64,000 bases of DNA from Medakamo hakoo (taxonomy: Eukaryota > Chlorophyta > Trebouxiophyceae > Coccomyxaceae): the NCBI GenBank assembly GCA_026636295.1, contig CP089454.1:1116001-1180000 (forward strand), read 5' to 3'. The notes below the pieces were generated by a model. The model did not search any database. It was not told where the DNA came from and saw only the letters and a program-made list of their open reading frames with translations. Below are positions 41,356 to 52,365 of the stretch, piece after piece. How positions within the stretch are numbered: position 1 is the first letter of the stretch; each line of letters opens with the position of its first letter. Made by a program: the position numbers and the translations under genes.

Positions 41356-44180
41356 ATGACCACCCCGCCGCGCCACGCGCGGCGGTGGGCCGGCCTGGCG
41401 CCGGCCGCGGCGTTTCTACTGCTGTGCATCGGGCTGGCCGCGGGCCAGGTGAGGGGGAGCGGAGGGGTTGGGGGGGGGGGGGGGGGGGGAGACAGGGGAA
41501 CGCCCGCCCCCTCACCCGCCGGCTCCTCACACGCCCGACCCCCCATCCTCAGTCCTCGCCCATGACTGGCCCTCCCGTGCCCGCCGCCTGGCGGGACAAG
41601 GGCTCGCCGGGCACCGTGGCCGCCGTCCTCAACCTGACCGCGCCGCGCCTGGGCGAGCTGACCGAGGCGCAGGGCGACGCCATCAAAAAGGCGTTGCTGG
41701 CCACGCTGGCGTCGGACGTGCCGGGGCTGGACGTGCGCCGCATCAAACAACAGGGCACGGCCGCGCCGGTGGTGGTGGACGGCGGCAAGGCGGGCGCCGG
41801 GTCGGCCGACCGCATGCGCGTGGCCGTCGACCTGGTCGCCCAACAAGCCCGCCTGTCGGACTTGCTGCGGCGCATGCAGGCCGTGTCGGACAACGCCGAG
41901 CTGGCCGGGTCGTTACGTGCCAACGGCTTCTACGACCTGGGCGACGCCCGCTTCGACAGCTACGAGCTGCGGGCGGGTGGGAAGAGCGTGGACGGCAAGG
42001 AGGACAAGCAACCGCCGCAGGATGGCGGCGCGGTCATCGAGCTGCCGCCCCTGCCGCCGCTGCCCAAGCCCGTCCCCGTGCCTGTCACGCCGGCACCAGC
42101 GCCGGCGCCTGCCCCTCCTCCTCCTCCTCCTCCTGCTGCTGCTGGTGCGTCCGACGCGGCCGCCGCCTCGGACTCCAAGGCCCCCAAGCCGGTGACGGCT
42201 GGCATTGAGGTGTCCGGCACGTCGCCGACCTCGGCCGACCCGACGCCCGACCGCCAGGCCGCCCTGGCCCGGGCGGTGGCGGTGCTGGCCGGCGTCAACG
42301 CGGACCAGGTCAAGGTTGAACTCGCCGACGGCCGCGGCCGCCGCCGCCGCCTGCTCCAGGACGAGCCGTGGGCACGCCGGTTTCGGGTGGCGGTGACGCC
42401 CGCGGACGCGGCCCAGGCCGCGACCGCCAAGGCCGCCCTGGAACGCCTGGCCACGCCCGCCGGGGCGGCGGACTTGCGCGCCGCCCTGGCCTCCCAGGGC
42501 TGGGACGGGCTCACGGGCGCGGGCATCACGGCCGTCAACGGCAAGCGGGTGCGGGGCGCGGGCACGGGGCTCGTGCCCGACGGCGGCGGCGGTGGCGGCG
42601 CCGGCACCTCGTCCGGCGGCGGCGGCGGCGGCAAAATCGCGGGCATCGTCATCGGCTGCCTGGTCGGCGCCACGCTCCTGGGCCTGGCGGTCGCGTACGC
42701 GCTGGCCCACTTCCTGGGCTGGTGCCGCTGCCTGGGCGCCGGGTACAAAGGGTCTGGCGAGGACGAGGAAAAGGCGGGCGGTGCCACCACCAAAAAGCCT
42801 GGCGGCGGCGGCTTCTTCGGCCGGGGCGCCCGCCCCGCCAAACACACGACGGACGACACGGACGTGGGCCAACGGGACGCCGACTTGAAGGCCGCCGCCG
42901 CGGCGGCGGCGGCGGCCGGCGAAGACCCGACGGCCGCGACGGCCGCGGTCGCCGACGACGCCCGCCGCGACCTGGCGTCCATCGCCGCGGCGGGCGTGAC
43001 GTCTCTGCGCCGCTTGGCGAGCGGCGCCAAAGACCGCGCCGCCCGGCCCGGGTCGGCGGGCGGGCCGGCCACGCCCGGCGTCAGTGGCGCGCGCGGCGGT
43101 GGCGCGGGCACGGCCGCGGCCGCTGTCGCGGCCGCGACGGCGGCCAGTGCTGCGGCGGCGGCCGCGGCCGCCCGTGCCCGCGCGGCCGGCGGCGACCCGG
43201 CCGCGACCGCCGACGCGGTCATGGACTTTGTCCGGTCCGGCGCGCCCTTGGCGGGCGCGTTTGCCCTCGACCGCGGGGCGCTCACCCCCCGCGGTCGCAC
43301 CGTCACAGTCGGCGCGCGCGAAGTCGGGGGCGCCCGCCGCCCGGCCACCGCCACGTTTTTCGCCGACGACGCCGACTACACGCGCGCGGCCGGCCTGGGC
43401 GCCCGCCTGCCAGACGGCGAGTGCACGCCCGCGGTGCTGGCCGCCTACGGGCGCGGCGACGCGCCTGGCGCGCCCGGCCTGCCGCCGGTCATCGTGCGCG
43501 AGGCGGCCGACTACTCCATCGAGGACTGGCCGTCCAAGCGGAGCCGCACGCCCAACCTGATCCAGCGCAAAGCCGTCCTGGCCATGACCGCCAAGCCCCT
43601 GGCCGCCTTCGCGGCCAAGGGCCTGGTCCACGGCGCGCTGCGCCCGGCCGCCGTCCAGTGGTTTGCCGACGCAAACGCAATGAAGCTGGGCGGGTGCGAC
43701 GGCTGGGCGGGGCGGGGGGCCCAGATCGGCGTGCACCCGGTGCCCGCGTTTGCGGCGCCCGAAGTCATTGCCGCCACGCTCAAGGCGGACGGCGGCGGCC
43801 GCGGCGGCGGCCGCGGCGGCGGCGGCGGCGGCGGTGGCCCCGCCCCGACGCTGGCGGCCAGCCCGGCCCAGGACGCGTGGTCGCTCGGCATGCTGGCTTA
43901 CCTCATCCTCACGGACGCGCACCTCATCCCACCGGACGCGGACGCGGCCGACGTGGCGGCCGCCCTGGGCAGCTCCGGCCCCCTGCCGTGGGAGAAGCCC
44001 GGCGGCGCGCTGGAGGAGCTGGCCGACCCGGACGCGGCGGCCGCGATCCGGAGCCTGCTGCAGCGGGAGCCCAAGCGCCGGGCGTCCGCGGCCGGCCTGC
44101 TGGGCGGGCCGCTGTTCAAGGGGCTGGCCGCCGCCGCGGCGGCGGCGCAGGGGACGACGGGCACGCCCCGGCGGAAATGA
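41356..44180 (+). CDS. single-pass receptor-like pseudokinase
   Basis: Two exons, 41356-41448 and 41553-44180 (phase 0), give 906 residues. Exon 1 is the signal peptide (ending LLLCIGLAAGQ). The outer region has two related alpha/beta segments, near 45-150 and 225-340, split by a Pro-rich linker; both contain a pattern of 'A/V..L..(D).. ' helices followed by an RV-rich strand. A Gly-rich linker leads to a transmembrane helix (about 391-418, KIAGIVIGCLVGATLLGLAV). The inner part ends in a kinase-like fold (about 600-890): HRD is replaced by HGALRPAAV, DFG by GCDGW, but the APE-like FAAPEV and DAWSLGMLAYLIL remain. Catalysis is very unlikely, so a scaffold or co-receptor role is inferred. Confidence 0.75.
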
Positions 44181-44323
44181 GCAACGTGAGGCAAGGTAGG
44201 GAGGAGGGGTGTGGGGAGAGGGGGCGGCGCGGGGCGTGAGGGGGGGAGTGCGTGCGTGTGTGTGCGTGCGTGCCCGCGTGCTGCTGCTGCTACCGCCTGA
44301 GAGTGTGAAGGCGCTGCCTGTCT

Positions 44324-44520
<197 letters not shown>

Positions 44521-44734
44521 GGCAAGAGAAGGGAGACGGAGAGAGAGTGTGTGTGTGTGTGTGTGTGTTACCCGCGGGGTCCGTGAGCGGGATGGATGGG
44601 CGGAGATGGGTGGAGTGAGTGCGACCGGCCGGGGGGCAGAGCCGCGTCTGCAGAGAAGGCACAGAGGCGGTGCCTTCTTACTCGCACGCACACACACAAC
44701 CCAACTCCCTTTCCTTCTCTCTCTGCGCGCCATC

Positions 44735-47700
44735 ATGCAGACGGCCGTCGTGCGCGACCAGGGCCTCCAGGTGAGTGAGCGTCGGAAAGGCGGCGGCGAG
44801 GCGCACACACGAACTTTGGCTGCCGTGCGTCCGTTTTTTTTCAATTCGACGCGCGGCCGGCGGTCTTTCCTGGCACCCGGCCCCGGGCCACTCACGCCCC
44901 TCCACCCTCCACCATCCCCACACCAACAGGAGCTGGAAGCCCTGGCCGCGGGCGTGGCCGCCGCCTCCAAAGCGAAAGCCGCGGCTCGCCGCGTGTCCTC
45001 GACCGCCGGCGAGCCGGCAGCAGCTGCGACGCAGCCCGCCGCGTCCGACGCGTCCACCCCACGCCCGGCGTCGCCATCGGCCCGGTCCCCACGCGCACCC
45101 GCGTCCATGCGCCGCCCTGGGCGCGGTGGGATGGGTGGTGGCGGGGTCGATTCGCCGTCCCCTCCACCCGGCCGGTCCGAGTGCGGCGGCGGCCGCGCGG
45201 CCGCGCCCGTCAACAACAGCTGCATGCCTCCGCCACCGCCCGCGACCACCACGCCGGGCGCCGCGTCCAGCGCGCTCCGCCCGCCCGTCCCGGCTCACAC
45301 CACTTACCACGACGCGTCTGACGAGGATTGCGGCGAATCGGAGGGCGGCGCCGCGCCTCCCCCTCCTCCGTCCAACCTGGACCACGACCGCGTGCGCGCG
45401 GCTGTCGCGGCCGCCGAGTCGCGGGCTGCCCGCGCCGACGCCGACTTGGAGTCGGCCCTGGAAGACGCGGGCGCCCAGGTGGAAGCCGCGCGCGCTGTGG
45501 CCGAAGCGGCCGCCGACCGGGCGCGCGCGGCCGAAGACGCGGCCCTGGCCCTGCTGGAAGCGCGCGGCGGCGAGCTGGCTGCCGCGCGTGAGGCTGGGTG
45601 GGCCGCCGCCGCCGAAGCCGCGGCGGCGGAGCGGGCTGTCGAAGCCGAAGCGGCGGCGGCGGCGTTGGCGACGGCGGAGGCCCGGGCGGCCGCGGCGGAC
45701 GGGGCCGCGGCCGCGGCCGCGGCCGCGCTGGACGCCGAACGCGCGCGCGCGGGCGCCCTGGAATCCCGGCTGGCCGCCGCCCTGGAGGAAGCGTCCGCCA
45801 ACGCGGGCGCCCGCGCGGAAGCTGATGGCTTGGCCAAGGCTTTTGAAGACGCCCGGGCCCGGGCCGACGGCGCGGCCGCCCGCGTGGTGGAACTGACGGG
45901 TGCGGTGGCAGCCGAGCGCGCGGCCGCGCAAGCGCGCGTCGACGCCCTGCTCGCCGAGACGGCGGCCCAGGTGAAAGCCGCGACAGACGCGGGCGCGGCT
46001 GCCGCGGCTGAGGGCGAAGCGTCGGCTTCCCACGCGTCCGCCGTCCTGGCTGCCACGGAGCAGGCGCGCGCGCAAGCGGTCGCGGCGCTGTGCGACGCGA
46101 GCGCGCGGGCCGAACGGGCGGAAGCGGAGGTGCGGGAGGTCCGGGCCGCGGCGGAAGCGGCGGCCGCTGAGGCCCGGGCGTCTTTGGACGCTGCGCTGGC
46201 CCGCGCCACCGCCGCCGAAGGCGAGGCCGCCAAGCTGGGCGCGGAGCTGCGCGGCGTGGGCGCGGCGCTGGCCGCTGTGCCGGAATGGGCCGGGCCGCGC
46301 GCCGCCGCGGCCGCCGGCGACGACGCGTCGTCGTCCGCCTCCCAGGCGCCCCTCTCCCTGCCCGACTGGGTCTCGCGCGCCGCCGCGGCCGCGACCGCCG
46401 CCCGGTGCGGGTGGGAGCGGGAGCGGGCCGGCCTGGAGGCGGACCTGGTGCGGGCGCGGGCGCAGGCCGAGGCGGCCGACGGGCGGGCGGCCGCGGCGGC
46501 GCGCGCGCAAGCAGAGGCGGACGCGGCGGCTGCAGAGGCGAAAGCCGACGCGGAAGCGGCCGCCCTGGCCCGCGCCGCTGCCGAAGCCGCCGTCGCGGGC
46601 GCCCGGGACGCGGTGGACGCGGCCAAGTCCCGCATGGAAGCGGCGGTGCGGGCGGAAGGCGACGCGCGCGCGGCCGCGGCCGGCGCGGCGGATGAGGCGG
46701 CGGCCGCGGCCGCCGACGCGGCGTCCGCCCGGGCCGCCGCCGCCCGCCTGTCCGCGCTGCCGGGCGCGGTCCAGGCCATCACGGCGGCCTTCCACCGGCT
46801 GGCTGTCGCGGCCGCGCCGCTGGTCGTGGCGAGCGGCGTCGTGGCCGGCGGGGAGGGCGGCCCGCCGTCAGCCCTGCCCGGGCTGTTGGCCGACGCGGGC
46901 GCCCTGGTGTCGGCCTGGACCGACGAGCCGGCCGGGCTCGAGGCCCGCCTGACCGCCGCCACCGAGATCGCGTACCTTGCCGTCACCCGGGCGGCTGAGA
47001 CGGGCCCGCGCGCCCGGGCGGCCGTGCGCGAAGCCCGTCGCCGCGAGACGGCGGCGGTGGAAGGCGGCGCGGCGCTGCAGGCGGCGGCGGCCGCGGCGGG
47101 CGCGCTGCTGCGCGCCGTCGCCACGGGGGACGGGGGCGGCGGCACTGCCACCCCTGCCGACGCGGCTGCCCTGGAAGCGGCGACGACGCTGGCGACCGCC
47201 GCGGCCGCGGCGGACGCCGCCACCCCTGACGCACTGGCGTCGTCCCTGACGGCTGCGGCGGAGGCCGTGGCCTCGGCGCTCGGCCGGGCGCGGGCGGCGG
47301 CCGCCGCGGCGACGGCCACCGCCTCGTCCACGCAGGCCACGCTCGACGCCGCCCTCGTCGCCCTGGCTCAAGCCGAGCGCGTGGTCGCCCGCCTGCGCTC
47401 GACGCGGGACGAAGCCCGCGCCGCGGCGGCCGCGGCCGAGTCGCGCCTCGCGGCCGCACGCGCGGCCGCCGACGCCGCGGCCGCCGACGCGGCGGGCGCG
47501 GTGCGGGCAGCGGTCGCGCGGGCGGACGGCGCCGAAGCCGAAGCCGCTCGGGCGGTGGCTGCTGCCGAAGCTCGCGCCCGCGCGGCTGACGCGGCGGCGG
47601 GCGTCGCTGCCGCGGCCTCGGCGGACGCGGAGAAACGGGCGTCGGACGCGGCGGTCCGGGCAGAGGGAGCGCTGGCCGACGCGGCCGCGGCGCGCGCGCA

Positions 47701-48679
47701 AGCTGCGGCCGCTCAAGCCGCGGCGGACCAAGCTGCGTCCGCCCGTGAGGCCGCCCTGGCCGCTGCTTCCCGCGCCGAAGACGCGACGCTGGAGGTCGTG
47801 GGCCGGGCGGCGACGCTGGAGGCGGACCTGGCCCGGGCCCGCGACGCGGCCGCGACCGCGACGGCAGCCGCGGCGGCGGCGTCTGCCCGTGCGGCCGCCG
47901 CCGAAACCGACGCCGACCGGGCCCGGGCCGAAGCGGGCGCCATGCGCGAAGCCGCTGCCGCGGCGGGCCGCACGGCGGAAGCCGCGCGCGGTGAGGCGGC
48001 CGCTCAAGCCGCGGTCGCGGCCGACGCACGCGCCGCGGCCGAGAAGGCTGCGGGCGACAAAGCCGCGCTGGCGGCGGAGGTTGCGGGGCTGCGGCGCGCG
48101 GCCAAAGCCGCTGCCAAGGCCGACCAAGAAAACGCACACCCCCACCCGGCCGGCGCTGCTGCTCCTGCCAAGCCCGACGCCGCCACGACCGCCCGCCTGG
48201 TGGCGATGGAAGCCGAGGTCGGCGCCGCGCGCGCGGCCGCGGCGGCCGCGGCCGCCGACTTGGAAGCCGCCCGGTCCGCCGCCACGGAAGTCAACCGCTT
48301 GCGCACCGCTCTGGCCGCCGCCCAGGCCGATGCCGCGTCCGCGCACGGCCAGCTCCAGGCCGCGCGCGCGGCGGTGGCGCGCGTGGAAGCGAGCGTGGCG
48401 GACGCGCGGGCAGAGGCGCGCGCGGCGCGGGCGCAAGTGGAGGCTGTGCGCGAGGCGGGGTCTGACGGGCTGGCGGCGGCGGAAGCCCGGGCAGCGGCTG
48501 CTGAGGCGGAGGTGGCGCGGCTGGGGGAAGAGCTGGACGCCGCGCGTGCGGAGGTGGGCGGCCTCAAACGGCTGGTCGCAGCCCTGGAAGCCGCGCGGCT
48601 GGCGGGTGGAGGGGGGGTGGGAGGGGGTGAGGGCGGCCCGGTCGCGGCTGCGGCGGCCCTCCGGGCCGCGGTCGAGTGA
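44735..48679 (+). CDS. long alanine-rich coiled-coil protein, unknown
   Basis: Two exons, 44735-44770 and 44930-48679 (phase 0), give 1261 residues. The first exon encodes only MQTAVVRDQGLQ. Residues about 20-130 are Pro/Ser-rich and disordered. From about 135 to the end the protein is almost continuous heptad-like sequence rich in Ala, Glu, Arg and Asp (for example LALLEARGGELAAAREAG), broken near 435-470 and 585-680 by less regular segments. A QENAHPHP break near 1075 splits off a last coil with more Leu. The Ala excess may reflect GC pressure on a myosin-tail or golgin-like rod. I cannot name a family; a scaffold or tether is likely. The stop is only 49 bp from the convergent stop of the next gene. 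Confidence 0.75.
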   Translation: MQTAVVRDQGLQVSERRKGGGEAHTRTLAAVRPFFFNSTRGRRSFLAPGPGPLTPLHPPPSPHQQELEALAAGVAAASKAKAAARRVSSTAGEPAAAATQPAASDASTPRPASPSARSPRAPASMRRPGRGGMGGGGVDSPSPPPGRSECGGGRAAAPVNNSCMPPPPPATTTPGAASSALRPPVPAHTTYHDASDEDCGESEGGAAPPPPPSNLDHDRVRAAVAAAESRAARADADLESALEDAGAQVEAARAVAEAAADRARAAEDAALALLEARGGELAAAREAGWAAAAEAAAAERAVEAEAAAAALATAEARAAAADGAAAAAAAALDAERARAGALESRLAAALEEASANAGARAEADGLAKAFEDARARADGAAARVVELTGAVAAERAAAQARVDALLAETAAQVKAATDAGAAAAAEGEASASHASAVLAATEQARAQAVAALCDASARAERAEAEVREVRAAAEAAAAEARASLDAALARATAAEGEAAKLGAELRGVGAALAAVPEWAGPRAAAAAGDDASSSASQAPLSLPDWVSRAAAAATAARCGWERERAGLEADLVRARAQAEAADGRAAAAARAQAEADAAAAEAKADAEAAALARAAAEAAVAGARDAVDAAKSRMEAAVRAEGDARAAAAGAADEAAAAAADAASARAAAARLSALPGAVQAITAAFHRLAVAAAPLVVASGVVAGGEGGPPSALPGLLADAGALVSAWTDEPAGLEARLTAATEIAYLAVTRAAETGPRARAAVREARRRETAAVEGGAALQAAAAAAGALLRAVATGDGGGGTATPADAAALEAATTLATAAAAADAATPDALASSLTAAAEAVASALGRARAAAAAATATASSTQATLDAALVALAQAERVVARLRSTRDEARAAAAAAESRLAAARAAADAAAADAAGAVRAAVARADGAEAEAARAVAAAEARARAADAAAGVAAAASADAEKRASDAAVRAEGALADAAAARAQAAAAQAAADQAASAREAALAAASRAEDATLEVVGRAATLEADLARARDAAATATAAAAAASARAAAAETDADRARAEAGAMREAAAAAGRTAEAARGEAAAQAAVAADARAAAEKAAGDKAALAAEVAGLRRAAKAAAKADQENAHPHPAGAAAPAKPDAATTARLVAMEAEVGAARAAAAAAAADLEAARSAATEVNRLRTALAAAQADAASAHGQLQAARAAVARVEASVADARAEARAARAQVEAVREAGSDGLAAAEARAAAAEAEVARLGEELDAARAEVGGLKRLVAALEAARLAGGGGVGGGEGGPVAAAAALRAAVE

Positions 48680-48728
48680 AAGAAGAACCATCCCTCCCTC
48701 GTTGTTACAACACACACACACTGTCCCG

Positions 48729-50372
48729 TCACCGCCGCCCCGCCGCCCAGGCGACCAGGCGGTCCCACTCGGCCGCGCCGCCGCCGCCGCGCGCGGGCGG
48801 GGTGGGCCGGACCTGGGCACCGGCCGACCGGGCCCAGGCCGCCAGGCGATCGCGGGCGGCGACTGCGTAGACCAAGGACGTCGGCGGTAGGGGTGGGGGT
48901 GGGGCGGGCGCCGCCGCAAAGAGGCCCGCGCCCGCGCGGAGGGCGGCGGCCAGGGCGCCGCACACGGCCGCCACCAGGACAGCCACGGACGCGGCGACGA
49001 GCAAGGCCGGCGCGGCGGCCAGGACCGCCGCCGCCAGGCGGCCGGGCAGGCCGCGGCCGGCCGCCCCGCCCTCCACGCGCAGCGTGTGCCACCGCCGCTC
49101 CAGGGACAGGGCAGCGTCCCGGCGCGGGCGGCGGGCGACGGGGTGGGAGGCCAGGGACGCGCACGCGGCGGGCGCGGTCAGGCGGATGGGCCGGGCGAGC
49201 CAGTGCGGCGCGGTCGGCGGGGGCGGCGGCGGCAGGAAACGGAAGTCGTCGCTTCCCGCGACCGCGACGAGGACGGCACGGGCGCGTTCACAAGCGGCCC
49301 AGGTGACGCGCGACCGGGCTGGGGGCGCGCCCGCCACCGCCGCGTCCAGACCGGTGAGCGCGGCGGCCGCGCGCCAGGTGAGCACGGCCGGCGGCGGCGC
49401 GGCCGCGGCCGCGGCCGCCAGGTCGGCCGCGCCGGACGCCCAGGCTGCGGCGAGGCCGTCCAACGCCGGTTGGGCGGCGGCCAAGTGGGCGGCCAGGGCC
49501 TCCCACGCGGCGGCCAGGCGGGCGGCTGCCGCGGGCGAGAGGCTGGCCGTGACCCGGGCGGGGAGCGGCGGCGGCGGTCGCCGGGCGAGCGCGCGGCGAG
49601 GCGCGCGCGCGCGGTCCGCCGCCGCCTTCACCGCACCCGCCACCGCCCGGTCCACCGCTCGCACCAGCTGGGTCACAGCCCGTTCCGACAGCGCGGCCAA
49701 GAGCGCGTCGCCCAGCGGCGCCGGCGGCGCGTGCGCCGGGACGACGGTCTGCGCGAGCGTGACCGTGCACGAGGGCGCGCCGCGTTCGTCGCAGCCGTTG
49801 TCGACGACCGTCCACGCCCGGTCCCACCGCCGCATCGCGCCCTGCGAGGCCAAGGACCAGGAGACGGTGCGGCGAGCGGCGTCGCACCGGACCAGGTGGC
49901 GGGCGGGGACGGCGCCGTGCCAGGCGACGGGGCCGGCGACATGTTCGACCTCGACCGTGGACGTCGCCCCGCCCTCCGCCAGAACACGGCGGCGGAGGAC
50001 GGTGACCACGCCGTTGACGGGTCCTGGCACAGGGTTGGAAATCAAAGCGTACACGAGGTCGGCCGGGGCCGGGATGGACGCGGACGCGGACGCCGAGGCC
50101 AGGTAGCCGGGGGAGGTGGACGCGGACGCGGACACGGGCGTCGCGCGCGGCAAGTTTTTCACGATTGCTCGGGCCGCGGACGCCAGCGACGGCCGGGACG
50201 GCTGCGCCTGCGACGGGTGGGCCACTTCATGTTGTCCCCCATGAACTGGGACGCCAGGATGGGTGGCGGCGGGCGCGGCCGGTGCGGCGGGCGCGCCGCC
50301 CGCGGCCGCGGCGCGTTTTTTGACGTTGCCGCCCGCTCCCGCCATCACAGAGATGGTGACGGCGCCGTCCAT
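48729..50372 (-). CDS. SRPBCC/polyketide-cyclase-like protein with C-terminal membrane anchor
   Basis: Intronless, 547 residues. After about 90 low-complexity residues comes a segment (about 95-240) with the strand pattern of START/SRPBCC lipid-binding folds: DLVYALISNPVPGPVNG, VVTVLRRRVL, STVEVEHVAGPVAW, RRTVSWSLASQGAMRRWDRAW, CTVTLAQTVVP. The middle is Ala-rich and helical. A strong hydrophobic stretch near 450-485 (LAAAVLAAAPALLVAASVAV) should cross or anchor in a membrane, followed by about 60 soluble residues. SRPBCC domains carry hydrophobic ligands, so lipid handling at a membrane is a fair guess. The domain call is tentative. Confidence 0.55.
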   Translation of the reverse strand: MDGAVTISVMAGAGGNVKKRAAAAGGAPAAPAAPAATHPGVPVHGGQHEVAHPSQAQPSRPSLASAARAIVKNLPRATPVSASASTSPGYLASASASASIPAPADLVYALISNPVPGPVNGVVTVLRRRVLAEGGATSTVEVEHVAGPVAWHGAVPARHLVRCDAARRTVSWSLASQGAMRRWDRAWTVVDNGCDERGAPSCTVTLAQTVVPAHAPPAPLGDALLAALSERAVTQLVRAVDRAVAGAVKAAADRARAPRRALARRPPPPLPARVTASLSPAAAARLAAAWEALAAHLAAAQPALDGLAAAWASGAADLAAAAAAAPPPAVLTWRAAAALTGLDAAVAGAPPARSRVTWAACERARAVLVAVAGSDDFRFLPPPPPPTAPHWLARPIRLTAPAACASLASHPVARRPRRDAALSLERRWHTLRVEGGAAGRGLPGRLAAAVLAAAPALLVAASVAVLVAAVCGALAAALRAGAGLFAAAPAPPPPLPPTSLVYAVAARDRLAAWARSAGAQVRPTPPARGGGGAAEWDRLVAWAAGRR

Positions 50373-50639
50373 GGGCAGGGTGGACGCGTTCCGATTAAGC
50401 TCTCGTTGGGCTCCAGGAGCGAGTGTGTGTGCTTGGGGAGGGAGGGCGTGCGGGCGCCGGGTGGCGCCGCGACGTGTGTGTGGACGGTCTGCCTTTTGGC
50501 AGGACGCTTCAAAAAAAAACGCAGCAGTGGATGCGACGGCGCTGGCCTCACTCTGTTTTCCGACTGGGCCGACGTGCGCACCTGGCCCGGTCCGCCGTGC
50601 TTGGCGCGGCGCGGTCGGACCGCACGGTCACCCGGCGCC

Positions 50640-52265
50640 ATGGCCGACCCCCGGCCGGGCGTGCGCGTCCTCGCGTCGGCGCCAGGCACGCCACCCGCCG
50701 CGGACCCGCACCCGCCGCCCGGTGCCGCCCCCCCGCCTCCCATCCCATCCGCGGCCGGCGCCGCCCTGGCCCAAGCCCTGGCCGCCTTCACCGCCCTGAA
50801 CAAGCGGGGCAAACCCCAGGCACACGAGCACACGGTGCTGGCGGCGTGGGTGGTGGAGCGGTGGAGTGCCGCCGCGCCCACCATGCCACCCCACTACGCG
50901 GTCGTCGCGCTCGCGACCGGCCTCAAGTGCTTGCCCGCCGCGTCCCGCTGCCCGGCCGGCAGCGTGCTGAACGACTGCCATGCTGAAGTCTTGGCGAAAC
51001 GAGGCTTGCAGGCGTGGCTGTACGGGGAGGCGGAAGGCGGCGTGGCCGCGTTTGGTGCGGACACGGGCGGGGGCGCGCCTGCTGCCAGCGTGGCCGACCC
51101 GCGCCGCCCACCCCCGCCGCGTCCCGTCCTGACGCCGTCCGGCCTGTTTGAAGTGCGGCAGAGGGCCGACGCCCCTCCGTCCTGCTTGCCACTCTCCCTG
51201 GCCCGCACCCCGCACTGGCGCCTGCATTTCACAGTCACCGCCGCGCCGTGCGGCGACGCGGGCGTGTGGGGCGACTGCGTGACGGGGGCGCGGGCGTTGA
51301 CGGACGACGGCGGCGCAACCGAGCCGCCGTCCGCCGGCGTGGAAGGGCGCATCGACGTCCGCGACCAGGCGGTGGGACTGGTGCGGCGCAAGCCCGGGCG
51401 CGGCCCGCCCACCGCGTCGGCCTCCTGCTCCGACAAGCTGGCCCGGTGGGGCGTGCTGGGCGCCCAGGGCGCGCTGTTGGCGGACGTGCTGGAGGCGCCC
51501 CTGCGCCCGGACTGTGTGACCGTGTGCGCGGGCTGTGGGCCGGCCACCGTGGCGGACGGCGCGTCGCCGCCGGCGATGGACGGGGCGGCCGCGGCTGCGG
51601 CGCTGGCCGCCCTGCGCCGGGCCGTGTCCGGGCGGTTGGGTGGCGTGACGCCACGCCTGGACACGGCCGGGCCCTTTGCTGTCGGGGGCGCCTGCCCTGC
51701 CACGGCCATTGCCAGCCTGGACGGCGGACACGTCGAGGCCCTGGGCCTGGCGCCCTCGCCGTCCCGCACCTCGCCCGCGGGCGGCGCGCTCGTCTGGTGG
51801 CGGACCCGGCCACTGCCGCGCCTGCCGCTGTCCGACCGTGACGCGGCGGACGGGCCGGTGCGGGGTGGCACTGCGCAAGTCCTGGTCGGCGCGCGCGGCG
51901 TCCTGGCGGGCGCGACCAAAAGCAGCGGGGGCAAGCGGGCGAGGGGGGAGGAGGGGGGCGGGCACGGCGCTGCGGCGGTCGGTCCCCCGCTCCCCGCCCT
52001 TTCCAAGGCTGCCATGGCGCAGCGGTGGGCGCGGCTGTGTGCGGCCGTGCGACAGGCCGCGCCGCCCGGGCGAGGGCCGCCCGCCGCCCCTCCGCGGCCG
52101 CCGCCGCGTCCACCGCCGACGACAACATACCGCGCGGCCAAGGCGGCGGCGGCGGGCGGCGCGTATGCGGCCGCCTGGGCGGCCCTGCGCGCCGCGCCGT
52201 CGCCACTGGCGGCCTGGCCGGCCAAGGCGGCCGGGCTGGAAGAGTTTAGCGTAGCGACAGAGTAG
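50640..52265 (+). CDS. tRNA-specific adenosine deaminase 1 (ADAT1-like)
   Basis: Intronless, 541 residues. The deaminase/editase domain shows VVALATGLKCLP, the catalytic NDCHAEVLAKRG (zinc ligand His and proton-shuttle Glu), the TAAPCGDAGVWGDC motif giving a zinc cysteine, and SCSDKLARWGVLGAQGALL with the other. This order is typical of ADAT1/Tad1, which changes adenosine 37 next to the anticodon of tRNA-Ala to inosine. No dsRNA-binding domain precedes it, which argues against ADAR. The N-terminus is a Pro-rich leader of about 40 residues. A Lys/Arg-rich KRARGEE patch at about 445 may be a nuclear signal. Confidence 0.93.
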   Translation: MADPRPGVRVLASAPGTPPAADPHPPPGAAPPPPIPSAAGAALAQALAAFTALNKRGKPQAHEHTVLAAWVVERWSAAAPTMPPHYAVVALATGLKCLPAASRCPAGSVLNDCHAEVLAKRGLQAWLYGEAEGGVAAFGADTGGGAPAASVADPRRPPPPRPVLTPSGLFEVRQRADAPPSCLPLSLARTPHWRLHFTVTAAPCGDAGVWGDCVTGARALTDDGGATEPPSAGVEGRIDVRDQAVGLVRRKPGRGPPTASASCSDKLARWGVLGAQGALLADVLEAPLRPDCVTVCAGCGPATVADGASPPAMDGAAAAAALAALRRAVSGRLGGVTPRLDTAGPFAVGGACPATAIASLDGGHVEALGLAPSPSRTSPAGGALVWWRTRPLPRLPLSDRDAADGPVRGGTAQVLVGARGVLAGATKSSGGKRARGEEGGGHGAAAVGPPLPALSKAAMAQRWARLCAAVRQAAPPGRGPPAAPPRPPPRPPPTTTYRAAKAAAAGGAYAAAWAALRAAPSPLAAWPAKAAGLEEFSVATE

Positions 52266-52365
52266 GTGCGGTGGGGGGTGGCGGGCTGTAGACCTGACCG
52301 TACGTTTTTTCGTTTCGTTGCTGCGACCGCGCACACCCCGCCACACCCCCACACCCCGCCGCGCC

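Noticed and set aside
50640-52265. ADAR-type mRNA editing enzyme
   Set aside because: There is no dsRNA-binding domain; the domain order and length match ADAT1/Tad1.
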